From assembly GCF_900496995.4 (NCBI RefSeq), contig NC_044011.1, forward strand, positions 23,902,041 to 23,966,040: DNA of 64,000 nucleotides. Direction: 5' to 3'. A model generated the notes under the pieces. It did no database searches, was not told where the DNA came from, and was given only the letters and a program-made list of their open reading frames with translations. The position numbers and the translations under genes were made by a program. Origin of the DNA: Aquila chrysaetos chrysaetos (Eukaryota; Chordata; Aves; Accipitriformes; Accipitridae). Shown in pieces: positions 34,101-49,100 of this stretch (position 1 is the first letter of the stretch; each line of letters begins with the position of its first letter).

Positions 34101-37100
34101 CAAAGTTAAAGTCTTTGTCGACTTTATGTTTCAATTTAAGTATATAATGTGAGATCTGCTTCTATGTAACATTTAGATGGGACAGTAACCAATTGTGGTG
34201 ATTTGAAATCCACTGAGGGGACTATTTTAGAAGAAACCACAAAGTCACATGTAAAAGTGACATTTAAAGGACTACGAAATATAGACATCTAAATGAATGA
34301 TACAATGAAGTACTGGCTGGATTTTCAGATGTGCAAGGACTTGCTTTATAATGAGTGTGATAGTCACAAAACCTTCCTTCTTCTCTCTCATGGACCACAT
34401 CTCTTTAGAAAGTTTATATACAGAGAAAGATATCTCCAAATGTTTTATGTATAACACTGCACAGAGTTTTTGGCAGACCCTTGCCTAAGGCACTGCCAAC
34501 TACTGCATCCAATGGAAGAGCGAAGACTTTCCTTTAAAACTGTATCAGAAAGCAGTTATGTGGGATCAGCAGAGAGGAAGTCATTAGACAGAAGCTGAAA
34601 AGTAAAGCAGAGTTAGCAACAGAATTACTTTAGAGACACTAACATTTATCTTGAAGAAAAAGCAAAGAAGTAACAAAACAGTGTCTTAGGAAACAGGTGC
34701 TCTTGCAATCATTTGCTGTAGTCAAATGTCAGCAGAAAGTTTCAGTTTTTAACCACTAAGGTAGACTTCAATTTCATCAAAACACTGAATATTTAAAATT
34801 TTGCCAACTGGAAACAAACAGAAGTTTTCAAGTTTCAAGTTCTCCGAAGTAAAATAAAAACCGAGGAAAACTAGCACATCATAGAAATATTTTAGAACAA
34901 CAAAAATATTACTTTGCTGTTGAAAATGCAAGTATTTTCAATCATTACATGACTGTAATTATAAAGAAGGTGTCAAAGTATATTTTTCATTAGATAGGTC
35001 ACTACCATCCACAAATTATGCGTAACTACAATTTCAAGACAACTGTTTTAAATGGGGAAGAAATTGAGCAATAAATGCTGCAGATTTTTTCCACTGTAAT
35101 GCCACAACACAAAAATAGTCAAGATTATGCCATTTATTTCTCCACCCATGGGGGAAAAGGCAAACAATTCACATTTTTTTTCATAGAACTAAAGATGCAG
35201 CTAATATTTTGTTGTTCTTACAGGCTGTCAAGTTACAACAATCAATGACACAATATGCAAACTGAGGTAACTAATAAACTCTAAATAGTCTTAAGAAGCA
35301 TCTAGGCTGGTTACTAGAAATTTTTTGTGTGATAATGCTTTTTATATCTAATTAATAAGTGCTTAATTCATATAATTTATAAGGAAATTACTGCTATTAA
35401 GACCAGTGCTAAGCAAGGTCTCACTGATAATCCAAGCCAAAATCCTACTGTTTCAAAAACACAGGTTTAAAGCCTTAGGTTCCTATTTCTACAATACAGA
35501 ACTGTGCCTGGCCTTGCCATATTTCCTCAAAGCCGGGTTCAGCAAGGCACTCTGGCATCCACCTACACATTAGCCAAGCCTGTGTCAGTGAAACCACTTA
35601 CATGCTTACAATACACCATATTGTACTAATTGGATTTTATTTTGCTGCTTTCATGAGTGTTACAACACTGAAAGTTATTTTAAAAGATTTCTGGGACACA
35701 TTTTAAAAAGATGCCCTGTCGTTACTGGAAAAGATTCAAGAAAGCTTTATCTGCTCTTTGTGCCAGGGCAACCTACACAAACCAACAGAAGCCTTAAGTT
35801 AGCCCTGAATAAGCAGCAAGTACTGGATCCTGCCTGTAATGAGCATTTACGTCCAGTTCTTAATAGTGAGCTACAGTGAGGTGTCACCAAATACAGAGTT
35901 TATTTGTGTAAGAAACAAGGTTTCATGAACACACACAAGGCAAGGTCTCAATCAGCTTATTTCTCTGACAGCCTAATCATCTTGATTTCATCTTTTAAGG
36001 TATTAGCACCAAGGGCTACATTCCATTTTGACTTACAGTTTTCATGTTTTACTTATTGTCTTACCTGCTTCATGCTCAAAATAGTTTATTTTGTTTTAAG
36101 TGTCATGAGCACATCTACAGCCTTAGAAATTGCAGCTCAAACATGGCATGTATAAATCCAAAGAATGGAAATAAAGCGTAAGTAAAACATGCAATAGCTT
36201 AAGACCATGTAACAACTCAAACGTGTAAAATACCCCTTACACTTCATTAAAAGTATTCTGCCATCATGATGTCTCTATTTGCAGGGATTTCTTATGAGAT
36301 ACTTCCCCATACACCACTTTTGCTTCCCATTCTGGAATGCTCATTACTTCAGTGCTAGAAAATTCAAAAATATCAGATAATACATGTGCCATAAAGACAC
36401 ATGCATAATGATACAATTTGAGAAAAAAATGGTTCAGTAGGACTGTCTGAAAACCTCAGAGCTATGGTCCCAGTGAGTATTTCAAAAAACTTTTACCTCA
36501 TGTACTTGAGAGTTTCTCAGAGGTTTAGACATCAAACATTCTATATTTTTTAATAATTCTTACATTTTTGTTACAATTTTATATTACTATCTAAAGTTCT
36601 TACCTTCTGTTTCAGTGAGATTTAAACGCTGATGAAAATCCCTGATTGGCAAGCCCTATAATTACAAAGCAAAACCAGTGAGATTCTACTAAGTGTTCTA
36701 CAAACCATATTATGATCCACTACTACACTTAAAGTACCAAATGCAACATCTGCCTCACAAGTTATCCCTGTACAGAACTCACTGACATCTACTGGAGAGG
36801 GGCTATGGAGAATTTGCAAAAACAAATTTTTGCCACAAGTAAATCTACAGCCTTGAAAACCACAGCCCAAACACACAACATTTACAGAAGGGAAATTTCA
36901 ACATAATAAGTGAAGCAAGGAAGAACTGAATTTCCCCATCAAAGCTTGCTTCTGTGGCATCTTCCAAGCTCTTCAGAGCTGGATATGACTTAACATAAGC
37001 AAACTGCAAAAATGAATATACAAATACAGGCTAATACCCACTAACCCCAGGCAAGATTTGATTTTGAAACCAATAGTAGGGGACTGCAAAACTAGCAGGT

Positions 37101-40100
37101 AAAGATATACTCTGGCGAATCCAGAGTTTCACTCTTTGAACACACCACAGACATCTGCTTCCACAGCTTTAACCATTTCGGTACTTACCCCTGTCCTGCA
37201 GGAGCAGCCAAGGCTCACTGAAAAGGCTCTTTGTCCTACTACAGAGCATTCTGAAGGATGGCTTGTTTCTTTGGGATGGTGGGGAGTGTAAACAGGGTTC
37301 CTTAAAAGATGGTTTAGGCGCCCATGAGTTCCATTGTTTGGGGCTGGTTTCAAATCAAGCAAATCTATGAAAGAATTCAAGTGATATTAAGAGGATGAGA
37401 AAGACTGTAATACACTGCTACTTGCATTGTGATTGCAAGTATGGGTGAGTCAATAAAGCTGCACTGCTTGCTGCTCCTAACACCCAAAAGAGAAAGCAAT
37501 ATAACTCCTTTAAAAGGAAGTACACGTGTTCTTAGCTAGGGCTCAGGATAGTATTAGTCTGCATGTAAAGAGGGACAGAACAAGCGCAAAAAGTGACAGA
37601 GGCTTACATCTGAAGGGAAGTGAACTTGCAGCATCCAAACTTGCAGTGGGGGACAGAATGGGAATTCAAACACAGGAAGCTAGCGACTACATAACATTGA
37701 AGCTTTGGGGAATAAGTCTAGGGGCTTTTTGGTTTTTGTTTTAATTATTTGGAAATTAAATACACAAGCTTCAGTTAATAAGCACCTGTCCTGGTTTCAG
37801 CTGGGACAGTTAATTTTCCTCCTAGCAACTAGTACAGTGCTGCATTTTGGATTTAGTATGAGAATAATGTTGATAACACACTGATGTTTTAGTTGTTGTT
37901 AAGTAGTGCTTATCCTAAGTCAAGGATTTTTCAGTTTCCCATGCTTTGCCAGCAAGGATGTGTACAAGAAGCTTGGAGGGAACATAGCCAGGACAGCTAA
38001 CCCAAACTAGCCAAAAGTAGATTCTATACCATAGGACATCATGCTCAGTATATAACTGGGGGGAACTGGCCAGGAGGGGCAGATCGCTGATCAGGGACTG
38101 GCTGGGCACCAGTCAACAGGTGGTGACCAATTGCATTGTGCATCACTTGTCTTTCATGGGTTTTATCTCTCTCCCTTTTTGTTATCTTCCTTTTCATTAC
38201 TATTATTATTAGTATATTTTATTTTATTTCAATTATTCAACTGTTCTTAACTCACAAGTTTTACTTTTTTTTGTCACCAATTCTCTTCCCCATCCCACCA
38301 GGGAGATGGGGAAGGAGTAAGCGAGTAGCTGCATGGTGCTTAGTTGCTGGTTGGGGTTAAACCACAACAGCATCACTAAAGGGTAAAGCCGGAAAAGAAC
38401 CTAGACAGAATATAGGTTTCTGCTTGTCACTTAGGTCTAAAATGCTAAGCTTCAAAATTCTCACCAAAGTAGTCTAACCACAAAACCATCTCTACCCCAC
38501 AAATACCTAAATCTCTGCCATTAAAGTAACTCAAACAGCTAAAAGCTGCCTACCACCAATGCTCAGAGACACTTCAGACATCTTAAATACTGAATAGATC
38601 AAGCCCTATTTCATGCTTCATCCTTGCTAGCATTCATAGATTTGTTGTTCTTCCACTTAACTCATACTGAATCTATGAAATAAGGTTTTTTCAAAACATA
38701 GCAGGTGATGAGACACACTTGTATCCAAAAGCTTGGTGTCTAGATCAGGCACCTACAGCACAAGAGTTAGAGCTGAACTTCCATTCCTACACAGGGAATT
38801 GAACACATTTCTCCCTGCACTGTGCCACTCATATGTTTAATGTCATTCCCTCCAGATGAACCTGTTTTGCTTTGGAAAAAAAAAAATAAAACAACCTTTC
38901 TAATCTTAGTAGCCCCTGCTCCAATGAATACATTACACAAAGCAGCAAAAAACCAAATCAGAACCAGTCCCAGAACTCAGGTCCCCGTTTCAAGAGCTAA
39001 ATTACATTGTTATGTTCCTATTAAGTGGAGTATCCAGGAATTCACAACACCCCAGAAATCCCCAAGTCTGGCAGTTTGAACACCTTAGAAAACATGAGGT
39101 AAAATTCCCCAATTCAGACAAGACAGTTGTACATATCTGGTGCTCATGCTTTAAGTGCTGAGATGTTGGACAAATGGGAAAGAGTATCTCTTCTCTGGCT
39201 GCACTTTACAAGAAGGTGCAGTCAGGCACTTCCACGAGAAATGCTAAGGCCCAGACAAGTGAAAGCAGATGCCTTTCTGCAGTCCAGAAGGCACCTAAGG
39301 CCTGGGCAAGGAAAAGGTTGAGTAAATTGCCTCACTTAATTTTCTATCTGAATGTTAATGTGCTGGCTTTTGCACATCCTATTCTTCTAATTCTTTCTAC
39401 ACAGTATGGAGGAAATCTAGACCTCAGTGACTGCACTTAAAATACCTAATCTGTCACTGAACTTGCTTCACTGAGATGCCAGTAAGGACTCTACCCCTCC
39501 CATGCAGCATACACAGAACAGGTCAGGGGGGCACAATAAGATCAACCATGACATAAGACAGCAAAGCATACAAAGCTGAGACACACACTTCCTGACAATG
39601 CCCTGTTTCCTATTCCAGCAAAGAATTTAAACACATGGTTTAAACGTGGTATACCTGAATATCGCCACTGATCTCAAGCATGTGCAGTGCTCCCGTTAAG
39701 TGTTTCCTGGATCAAACCCTTTGGTAATACTTTCTCTCACAGATGCAGATGTTAGAGCAAGTATAGGTCCTGGCAAGAGAGAGAAGTAGGCAGGAAATAA
39801 TGGAAAACAGGTGAAGACCTCAAGGGGAATAAATGAACAGAATGTGGTAGGACTAGTGAAAGACTTTTGGAGAAACCATGAAATACAGAACAAAGATGGG
39901 ACAAAGGAACAAGGAGTCACAGTAACATTGCATTTAAAAGCGGGGGGGGAACAGCCACAAGGCACCTAATTTTCAGAAACACCAATTCTCTGGTGCTGTG
40001 TACTGTACGGTGTCAGAAAATAAAGTGAAGAGTATCTGTATACGGAGCGAGCTGTCTGTCATACTCAGATGCAGAAGCAGAGTGCATGGAATAGAAATCA

Positions 40101-43100
40101 ATTATGAATTTTAGAGTGACATCATAGAGGGGTGAGAAATGGGAAACCTGACTATGGCAGAGACAACTAGCTCTAGAGTGAGACTCCAAAGCAATAGGAC
40201 TACAAACTAACAAGAGAGTTGCAGCCCATCAGTAAAAAAACCAGCATATTTGAAACACCTGTTGTATTACATAATAAGAATGGACAGGGAAACATCCAAA
40301 TCTAGTATTAAAAGATACAATACACAAATTAAACAAAGGACACATACAATGATGAACTTGGGAGAGGGTTTATTATATGAATCAAGTAAACAAAACCAAA
40401 AAACCTTAAATTTTATCTGAATTCAAAACCTATTTATATCAAGTAACTAAAAAAATATGGTAAAGGAAAACAACAAATAAGAAAACACATAACAATATAA
40501 GGAATTGTTCAAGTGCATAAAAAGCAGAGGGGGTGACCGACTCAGGCCTTCTGGAAATAAGCTGCCTGGCAGCTGTACTCATACCCATTACTATGCTTGT
40601 TATATACTGTTCTGCCTGAATAAGGTCGCCTGAGTGATTAGTCTGATAAAGCCTCTAGCTAGATATGAGAGAGAAATATCCTTTCTTCTTGATGGCAGAG
40701 AGATTGTGAAGTAGTCAGTTTTAGCAGTGGCAAGTCAAAGCAGCAGCTCTGAAACAGACAGAGGAACACACAGAGTGACCAGTGGAAAGGATAGATACAA
40801 GGTGGCCTGATCAGTAGATCCTAAACAGCTGTTAGTCATTTAGAAGCTGGACCTTTCTCAGAAAAACAAACAGCTTTTTATTTGTGAAGATCAGCAGCAA
40901 GTCTTAAGGACAAATTTCTAAGGACACTTAAAAATCTGTTATTAGAAGACTTACAATGTCCAAAAGATATCATATTTTACTGAACAAAGATGTCCTCCAT
41001 CATCAATTGTACTTACCACACATTAAATTATATACTTCAATGTTTTCAAATGGATCAACTTGAGTACGAAACTTGAATCCTGGTCCAAAACCAATAAAGA
41101 TAGCCTAGGGTTTACAGAGAAAAGTACAGTGGAACTCTGTTTAAGACAAGTTCAAACAGAAAATATCTTCATAGAGGGCATTTTCTTCCAAGAACTTAAC
41201 CTTTACTTTACCAACATAGTATGGATCAAGTCAAAAGCAGGTTTTTTTTCTTAAGTAATTGTATAAGAATAAATTTTAAAAAGTAGTAAAAGAGTATTAG
41301 GAAACACAATTCTATCTCCTTGTTGCTTTTAAAAAATTGCTTTCAGCCACTTATGAAGTCCCTTGCTCTTCCCTGCTTTTGAAGAAATTAAATTAATTTT
41401 CTTAAATGCTTTAAGAGATTTAATGGAAATGTTGAGCCAAAATAACCATCACATTTCATGCCCTGTAAACAATTGGGAAGCTTTTAACTTAAGGCTATAA
41501 AAACATTTATTGGTAGCAATGTTTTAAATGGTTTAAGCAATGGCAACATCCTAGGCTTCTATGACCAGTTTGCAGCTGTTCTCCTTCTTGCACCACTTCC
41601 TGAGCTGTACTGGCGCAAGCTATTTTGTAGCCATACAGTGAACCTGATCCAGGAACACAGCCAACTCAACAAATTTTCTTTTTTCCTGCTGGCTCTTTTC
41701 CTTCTGGTTCAGTTCCCCGACCTACTTAACACTGCAGCCACACAAAGCTTACACTAGCATAGAGCAGGGTTTGTTGCAGGAATAAGAACAAGGAGGCATG
41801 GGCAGCAAGGGCTTAAACTCAACTACTGACAAAAAGATTGTTTTTAAACTTATCCTGAGATATTCAGCTTATTTTTAATTAAGTGAAACAATCTGTGGTA
41901 TCAAGATAGTGAATGACTGACAGATGCTTAGCACTCTATAGCATCTTCCTGGGTAACATCTCAAAGCTCTTTCCAAACAATGCAATTGTCTCAGATTTCA
42001 TAGCTGTGTGGCAAAAACAGAGGCCAAAAACTCAACTCTAACTTGTTTTTTTGAGATTAAAGCATAATGCAGGCTGTCATTCTGCAACTGTTGATACTAA
42101 AATCTGTAGGCTAATAATTTACTCAACAAGCCTAATTTGAATCAGATGAGGCAGGAACATGGTACCTCCTTTCTGTTGAACTAGGTAATTAAGAGTATGA
42201 AGTTTATGCTGCTATAATGTTAGCCTCAGAAGGATAAGTTATATCTGTTTCAAGACCAATTAAAGATGCCATTAACTGACAGTCCCAAGTCTGACAAAAA
42301 GTTTGAATAGAGTCAACCTACTGAAAAATATTTACACAGTCAAACTGTAGCAGACAGAGAATATACTAAGCTGGCATTTGGCATCATGTGGCCTTGCTGG
42401 TTGTAAGCCATTACTGGGTACCCTATCAACAGGTTTTCCATTGTCAAATCATGGAAGATTAAACATGGAATAGTGTCACAGATCTTAAAAAAAAACAAAA
42501 AACAAACAAAACAAAACAAAACAAAAAAAAAACCAACCACACAAAAAACCCAAACCCCCAAAAAAAACCTCAAAGCCCAGCAAACACATTTAGAAATAGA
42601 AGGAGCTAAAAATAAGAGCTAGCATAAGCTTAAGTCTCACCTGCATACTGGGGAAGCGATTGTCTGAGCCATGGAATCCACCTATGCAGCTTTTAATCTC
42701 AAGCGGTTTCCTATTAAAAATTCACAGTTTATATAACTCTCACTTTACAAACCATATCAGTATAAAATACATTCAGTGATGCATTGTTTACTTGTCTATT
42801 AAAAGATTTAAAGGATTGTCCATAGGGACTAGAAAGTCTTTAAGCTCTAGAAGAAAATGCCTTTAAAATCAGAATGATAGTTTTCTCTGCAAATGTTATC
42901 CCTTTGGACTTCTCAAGTATCCATAGTCACTTAAAGTAAAATATCAGATGACAGATGAACAAAATGTTTGTTCTTAGGATAAGAGATTTTCACTTCACTG
43001 TCATTTGGGTAACAGAACTTCGCAGTACTTTATATAAGTAGATTCTTAAGCAGGGGCGTGTGTTGTTTTTTAATAAAAACTCTAATGTAATTTAGAGCAT

Positions 43101-46100
43101 TCAGCTGGGCATCTTAGAGTCTAATAAAGCCAAATCTCCAATATATGCCAGGTCCATACCTATTACTTGGATGTGTACAATTCTAGTAACCCAAACGTTG
43201 TTTGCATGACTTGCACGCATTTATGGTGTTTAACAACAGGACCTACTGAATACATACACAGAAAAACTCTTTCATTATTAAAGCCCCAGAGTATCACAGA
43301 GGTGTTCAAAATTATATTATTATAGCAGATGCCATTATATCAGGAGTTGTAAATTCATTGGTCAGAACATGTAGGGTAATTAACAATAGTGGGCTCAATA
43401 AGTTCAATGTATCCCAGTGGATCACTCACAAGACTGATTCAACTGAGTAGTTATCCACATGCTTAGCTTTCATGACTCACTTTGGAAACTCCTAAAGCAT
43501 GGCAAGATGTGCTCAAGTATCTGACAAAGGGGACCTTAGTTTCTAACATTTGTGTCACAAAGACTGCCGCTACCTGCATACTCAGCAAGGAGAGTATCTA
43601 TAGCTGCCAGTTTAGAATTGAGCTTCCTCAAGCCAGCAAAAACTGTTGAGAAAAGCATGCATTGTTTCTTTGCAATGCCCTTTGCTATGACAAACAAGAA
43701 TACCACAGTCCAATAGCTATCACTGAACTCTAAGCATCTGGAAGATAAAAGCTATGAGAAAACAAGAAATCATTTGCTGTTTAATCAAGTACTGAAGACT
43801 AACTTACCTAGCAAGCTGCCATTGGGAGTCTAAATAAAAGTGCAATGGTTCGATCCGGTCGTTATAGGAATAATGGAAACGCTTGGGTAGCAGCTGTTTC
43901 ATATAAGCTTTGAAAGGCTGATTTGGTTCTATGCACTGAAATGTTTAAATTAAAATATAAAATGTACATTTCACCAGATTTTTGCTTATGTCATGCACAG
44001 TTAAAGCACTTCAATTGCTAAGGGTCTGCAATAACTTCCACTAAGGACAACAGGACTACATCAGGTTTGGAGTCATATGGTCTGGGACATAAATACTAAT
44101 AACTATTTAAATAACAAATACTGACTGATTTTGCATAATAGGTATTAGAAGAATATTTATATTGGATTATGAACATAACTTACTCTTTTTTCATACAGCC
44201 TACAATTGTACAGAACCAAACAGTACTGCTTAGAATTAATAAAGAACTACACTGAGACATGAACATCATGATACTTTCACAAGTGGTAGGAGACCATCTA
44301 GTGCAGTAATTCTACAGCTGTGTAAAATACAGAAAGTAATGGACATTCAAAGGCTTTTTAGATTGGTCACTCAAGGACAAATACATTTTTCCACCAACTA
44401 AGATCCATTAAGGATTTAAAAAAAAACCCAAACAAACAAAAACCAAACCAAAAACCAAACAAAAACCCCTCTACTATAATATTAGAATTTTTGAATAGTG
44501 AAGTCATCCACACAAACAGCATAGCTATCACCGACAGTGGTGCCTCACAACTGAGAGGCAAACAGATTGTGGTGCAGAGATGAGAACAGAAGCCAGGTAT
44601 AGAGCAGACAAGCAAACTCCTTAAGCTGGAACTGACAAAAAAAAACAAAAACAAAAAAAACCAAAAAACAATAACCTCTCTCAAAGCTGTTCATCAAAAA
44701 GGTGTGGGCAAGAAAATCTTATGCTTGCCCAGGAAACACAGCTGAGCTTTACACTGACTTGGCCCTCAGCCAGTATGGTCCAGATACAAGTTTTCCAGTT
44801 TGAAAAGCAACATGATACAGTGCTATCTAAGAGTTAGTGAAAAGAAATGAACACAAAACCTTAGTTAATGCACAACCAGACAGCCATATGACACCTTACT
44901 CAACTTTGACCTTCCCTTCCCCTGCGTGGAACTACTCCTGTTGCTGTTAACTGTATAGCACATGGAAGGTCACTGATTCAAAGTCCAGATGCTATGTAAG
45001 TAGCCCAGTAAACAGCTAATGCTATAAAATAACTGTAAATGTCAGAAATTAAGCTAGAACAACAGGTAACACTTACTGTGAGGTTTCTGACGATGCCTTC
45101 ATAATTAACTAGAAGAATCATATGTAAGAATTAGTCACCTAAGTTAAAAAAAAAATCAGATGTAAAATGAAAGCATTCCCACCATGTAATATAATTAGCT
45201 CAGTTTCAAAAAATTTCTGGAGATAAGAAATTACTTTTCCAGAATGAAAATCATGTGGAGCAAAACAATCACTAAACTGTCAAGCTATTGCTTTCACGAA
45301 GTTTAAGTTCACAGTCTCTCCTCCCCTTTCTTACTTATTTACAGCTTAAAATTTTAAGCTGTTCGCCACAGTTAGAAAAATAATCCAAGAAGTAAGATTT
45401 CACAAGCAGCAACTAAATGCTGTGCTAATCAAGCTGGATTTTTACTACTTACTAATAAACTGCTAAGGAAGAAAAAACAAATACAACTATCAGGACAGCA
45501 GTTTTACCTGGCAACGATCCTTAGAAAAATAGCCAAGTGCAAGCTGGCTAAGATTCAGATGCTTGGACTCAAGCCAAAAGGGACCATTACATCATTTATT
45601 TTGACATTTTGTCTAACACGGGCCCATTACATTTCACACAGTTACTCTGTTCTGAGGCTAATATCCAATGCTTGACTAAATTACATAAAGGATAACACTG
45701 GCAAGGGAACCATTAATAATTCCTGCATAGATATATGCAGTACTACAAAGACAGCTATGCTACTTCATGAAAACAGTGCATGTGTCAAAAGCAGGAGATA
45801 CTCTGCTTTTCTTCCTGAACTTGTTTCTGCAGGACAACCTGGAACTGCATTTGACTCCCATGTTCTCCAAGGAAACATTTAAAACAGTTTAGAATAGCAT
45901 CAAGCAATGAAGTAAACAGGACTTAAAGTCACTGAAGTTGAGGCCTACAAGTTTTAAAGGGCATGGAGAACAATAATCTAGATAGAAAAAAGCCTTATGA
46001 AACATGAAGGAAATGCCTGCATTCAACATTAAAAAGTACCAAAACCTGCAGGCATTAAATCTTCACCTAAAATGAGACTGTGTAATGAATCGAAGTTTAA

Positions 46101-49100
46101 AATTTGTAAGCATTTGTTGATTTTTACTCAGGTTTATCATCTTATTTATGTTTGTTTGCAGTTTACTCAACTGCTGTCAGGCCATTAAGCCATTTTTTAA
46201 TAACTAGAAAATATATTATAATACTCATAAAATAATATGTAAGAGATAGTTACTATCTAACATTCCTTTAAGACAGAAATACAGCAAATTTATACATAAA
46301 CTGGTAAATCAGGAAAGTAGGTGAGACACAAGGGGAGATTTTTGGTCTGTCTTGAGCACCAGAGATCTGATTCAAAGGAATACCATTCACAAGGCAAGAG
46401 CATTTGCAGTTGGTCACTGAGGCAGCCTGCAAAAGTAATCTGTAGGATTCAAATACACTTTCAGACCTGCAAAGTCAAATGGTCTTCAAAAACACAGGTG
46501 CACTACTCAGTATTTTCTTTTCATCATTATCCAGGTTGTCCCTAGCTGACCTTCACTCACATTTACCAGTGGAATGTGCACATCCTAAGTTTGTATTCAT
46601 AAAGTACAAAAGCATATAACCAAGTAACAAAAATTAGTTTAGCAATTACATACAAGAGAAATACTCATCTGGAACATTATTAGGTCTTAGGCGAGCTGCA
46701 GGACCAGGTACTACCATGAAATGTTGAACATCGTCCAGATAGCTGTTCAGATATGCTGTTTTTCTGCAGCTCCCTGCTTCCATCCCTGCAAAAGGAAATA
46801 AATTTTATTAAAAGTGGGAATATCAATGTAGGGTAGCCTTTCTGAGCAGACATGTAAGTTAAGTTGTAGAAGTCAGAAAAGTAATTTCTCAAGTCTTTAT
46901 CACCAACCCCAAGACATCTGATCCAAGGAGACCACAATACTCACGTACAGAAAACAAAATATTACACAAATACACACAATCAGCCACTTCCTCAGCCGAG
47001 AAAGATACTGCAATTGAATAAATAGATAAATTTTCTTCTCTAAAGGTAAAGAAATCTTATGAGCCTAAGAACAGTAGTAATGGTCAGACTAAATATTCAT
47101 TTAGCCCAATATCCTACCTAATAGTGTTCAGTAACATGTCTAGAGAAATACTCCATAAGCACAGCAATTATGGATGGACTGATCTTCCTTGCAGTGTTCC
47201 TTATCAGTTTCCAGAAGTCAAAAGGGACTTCAAGTTGCATATAGCATTTGAATTCTTAATTCTTGACAGGTTTACCCTCCATTCATTTTGTAAACATTTT
47301 TTAAACCTGTATAGATATTTGGCTTGGATTATTCCCAGTGGCAATGAGTTCTGCAAATGAATTTCGTGGTGCATAGAAGTGTGCTTATATTTTGTTTGTC
47401 AGGAAAAGAAGCAGAAAAAAATGTATTGGTAAAATACATAACTTATAGAAATAATTCCAGAAATATAGAAAAGCTATTACAGCAATAAATCAAAGTTTCA
47501 TATTCACAGCCTTCTAATAATGGATAAGGGAACTAATAAGTGAAAGGAAGTTATGGCTTGTATTTTCACTTCTTCAGCAATTCTCAAACTATTGCTGTGT
47601 AGTATAGTTAAAAGATAGAATAAAATGAAGTTATTTTTTACAATTCACATTTTTATTTCTTTTATCGGCTGCTAATGGTCACACGAGGAATTAGGAATAA
47701 AATATGAAAATTGTTTAATCCCTCCCTATGTTCTCCAATTCTCCCCCCTCCCCCCCAAAATAGTCTGATTCTCACCTACACTGATTATCTCTTACAGCAT
47801 CTTGATAATAAAAAATATAATTTCTAGGTAGTAGCTGCTTCATTAACCTTGCCAGAAACATGCAAGTATAAACTCAGAATATTACTTTATAAAAACAGCT
47901 CTTCAAAATTCTGATATATTTTATAAAATAAAATTTACCATGATCTGATATAAAAATAATGTTCAGGCATTTATGCAAGTTCATTTGCTTGAGACCATCC
48001 ATCAGCATCCCTACTATGTTGTCGACTCTCTGTAATGCCATAATGACCTGCAGGACATAATAGGAATGTAAAGTAAGTGTTAATCCCTTCAATTAAAAAA
48101 ACAGTATTTATTTCTAGGGAGAGTGAATAAATTTAAACTGTAACAGTACATGCTAATAAAAAATAAGGAGCTCTTCTTATAGACCATTCAAGGCTAGATG
48201 CAGTCCAGATATAAATGAAGGACACAGGGGACATAGAACAGTGCACTAACCCCCAAACTCATGACAGAGAGCACGTACAGCGCACACTAATATGAGGAAC
48301 TGTGAGGACAGGAGACTTACAGCATTCTCAATAACCCATTAAACCTGCTTTTTGCCTGTTCCTCGTTCTCTCAGTTGTACACCTTTTAGATGCATAGTCT
48401 TTACATCTACTGAGAATGGACTCGACAGGTACAGCTATGCTGCTAAATAAAAATGGGAGCCTGCAGACTGCCTAGCACCTGCACTGCTCGGGGCTACCTC
48501 CATCTACAGAAGACTGGCTATATCTACACTATACAGCTCCTGGCCCCAATTTTTTCTGGGCCCCACACTGTACTAAGACACAGCTACACATTTTTATGTT
48601 ATTTCAGTTGAAGACATTTAAAAAAAAAAGTAAAAAAACCCAAACCCCACACACCCAGATTATAACCAGCAAGGGTGGTTTTAAAGTATGAAATTGAGGA
48701 TGTTTGTTGCATCTACCAGGGGCACAACCAAGGACAACAGGGAATGCCTAAGGGTGCAGATGCTGATGGGAGAATACCAGAGCGCTGAAGAGAATAGAGG
48801 AGGCCAAGCCTGCGGCACTCTTCCTCAAAATCCCTGTTGGGAGAGACCCTGGAGCAAACTGTCCTTGAAATTGTAACTGGATATTGGCCTCAAGCTAGTT
48901 TAAAGGGACTGAAAAAGCCAAAGAACAAGCTACCAGTCCAGCACTTTTCATGATCAGGGGTCTGGCATTCAAGCTCAGTTGCGTAGGTACAGCCACTGGG
49001 GCTACTTCTGACTACTTGCTAAGTAAACAAAACAAAAAAAGTATTTCTAAATTAAGTCATTCTGTTACCTCACTGAGCTACTTGGATAAGCTGTCTTGCT

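Noticed and set aside
37787-38369. Full-length endogenous retrovirus
   Set aside because: Only LTR sequence is present; no internal region or second LTR lies next to it. The other LTR copy is about 7 kb away, with ENPP1 exons in between, and is a separate insertion.
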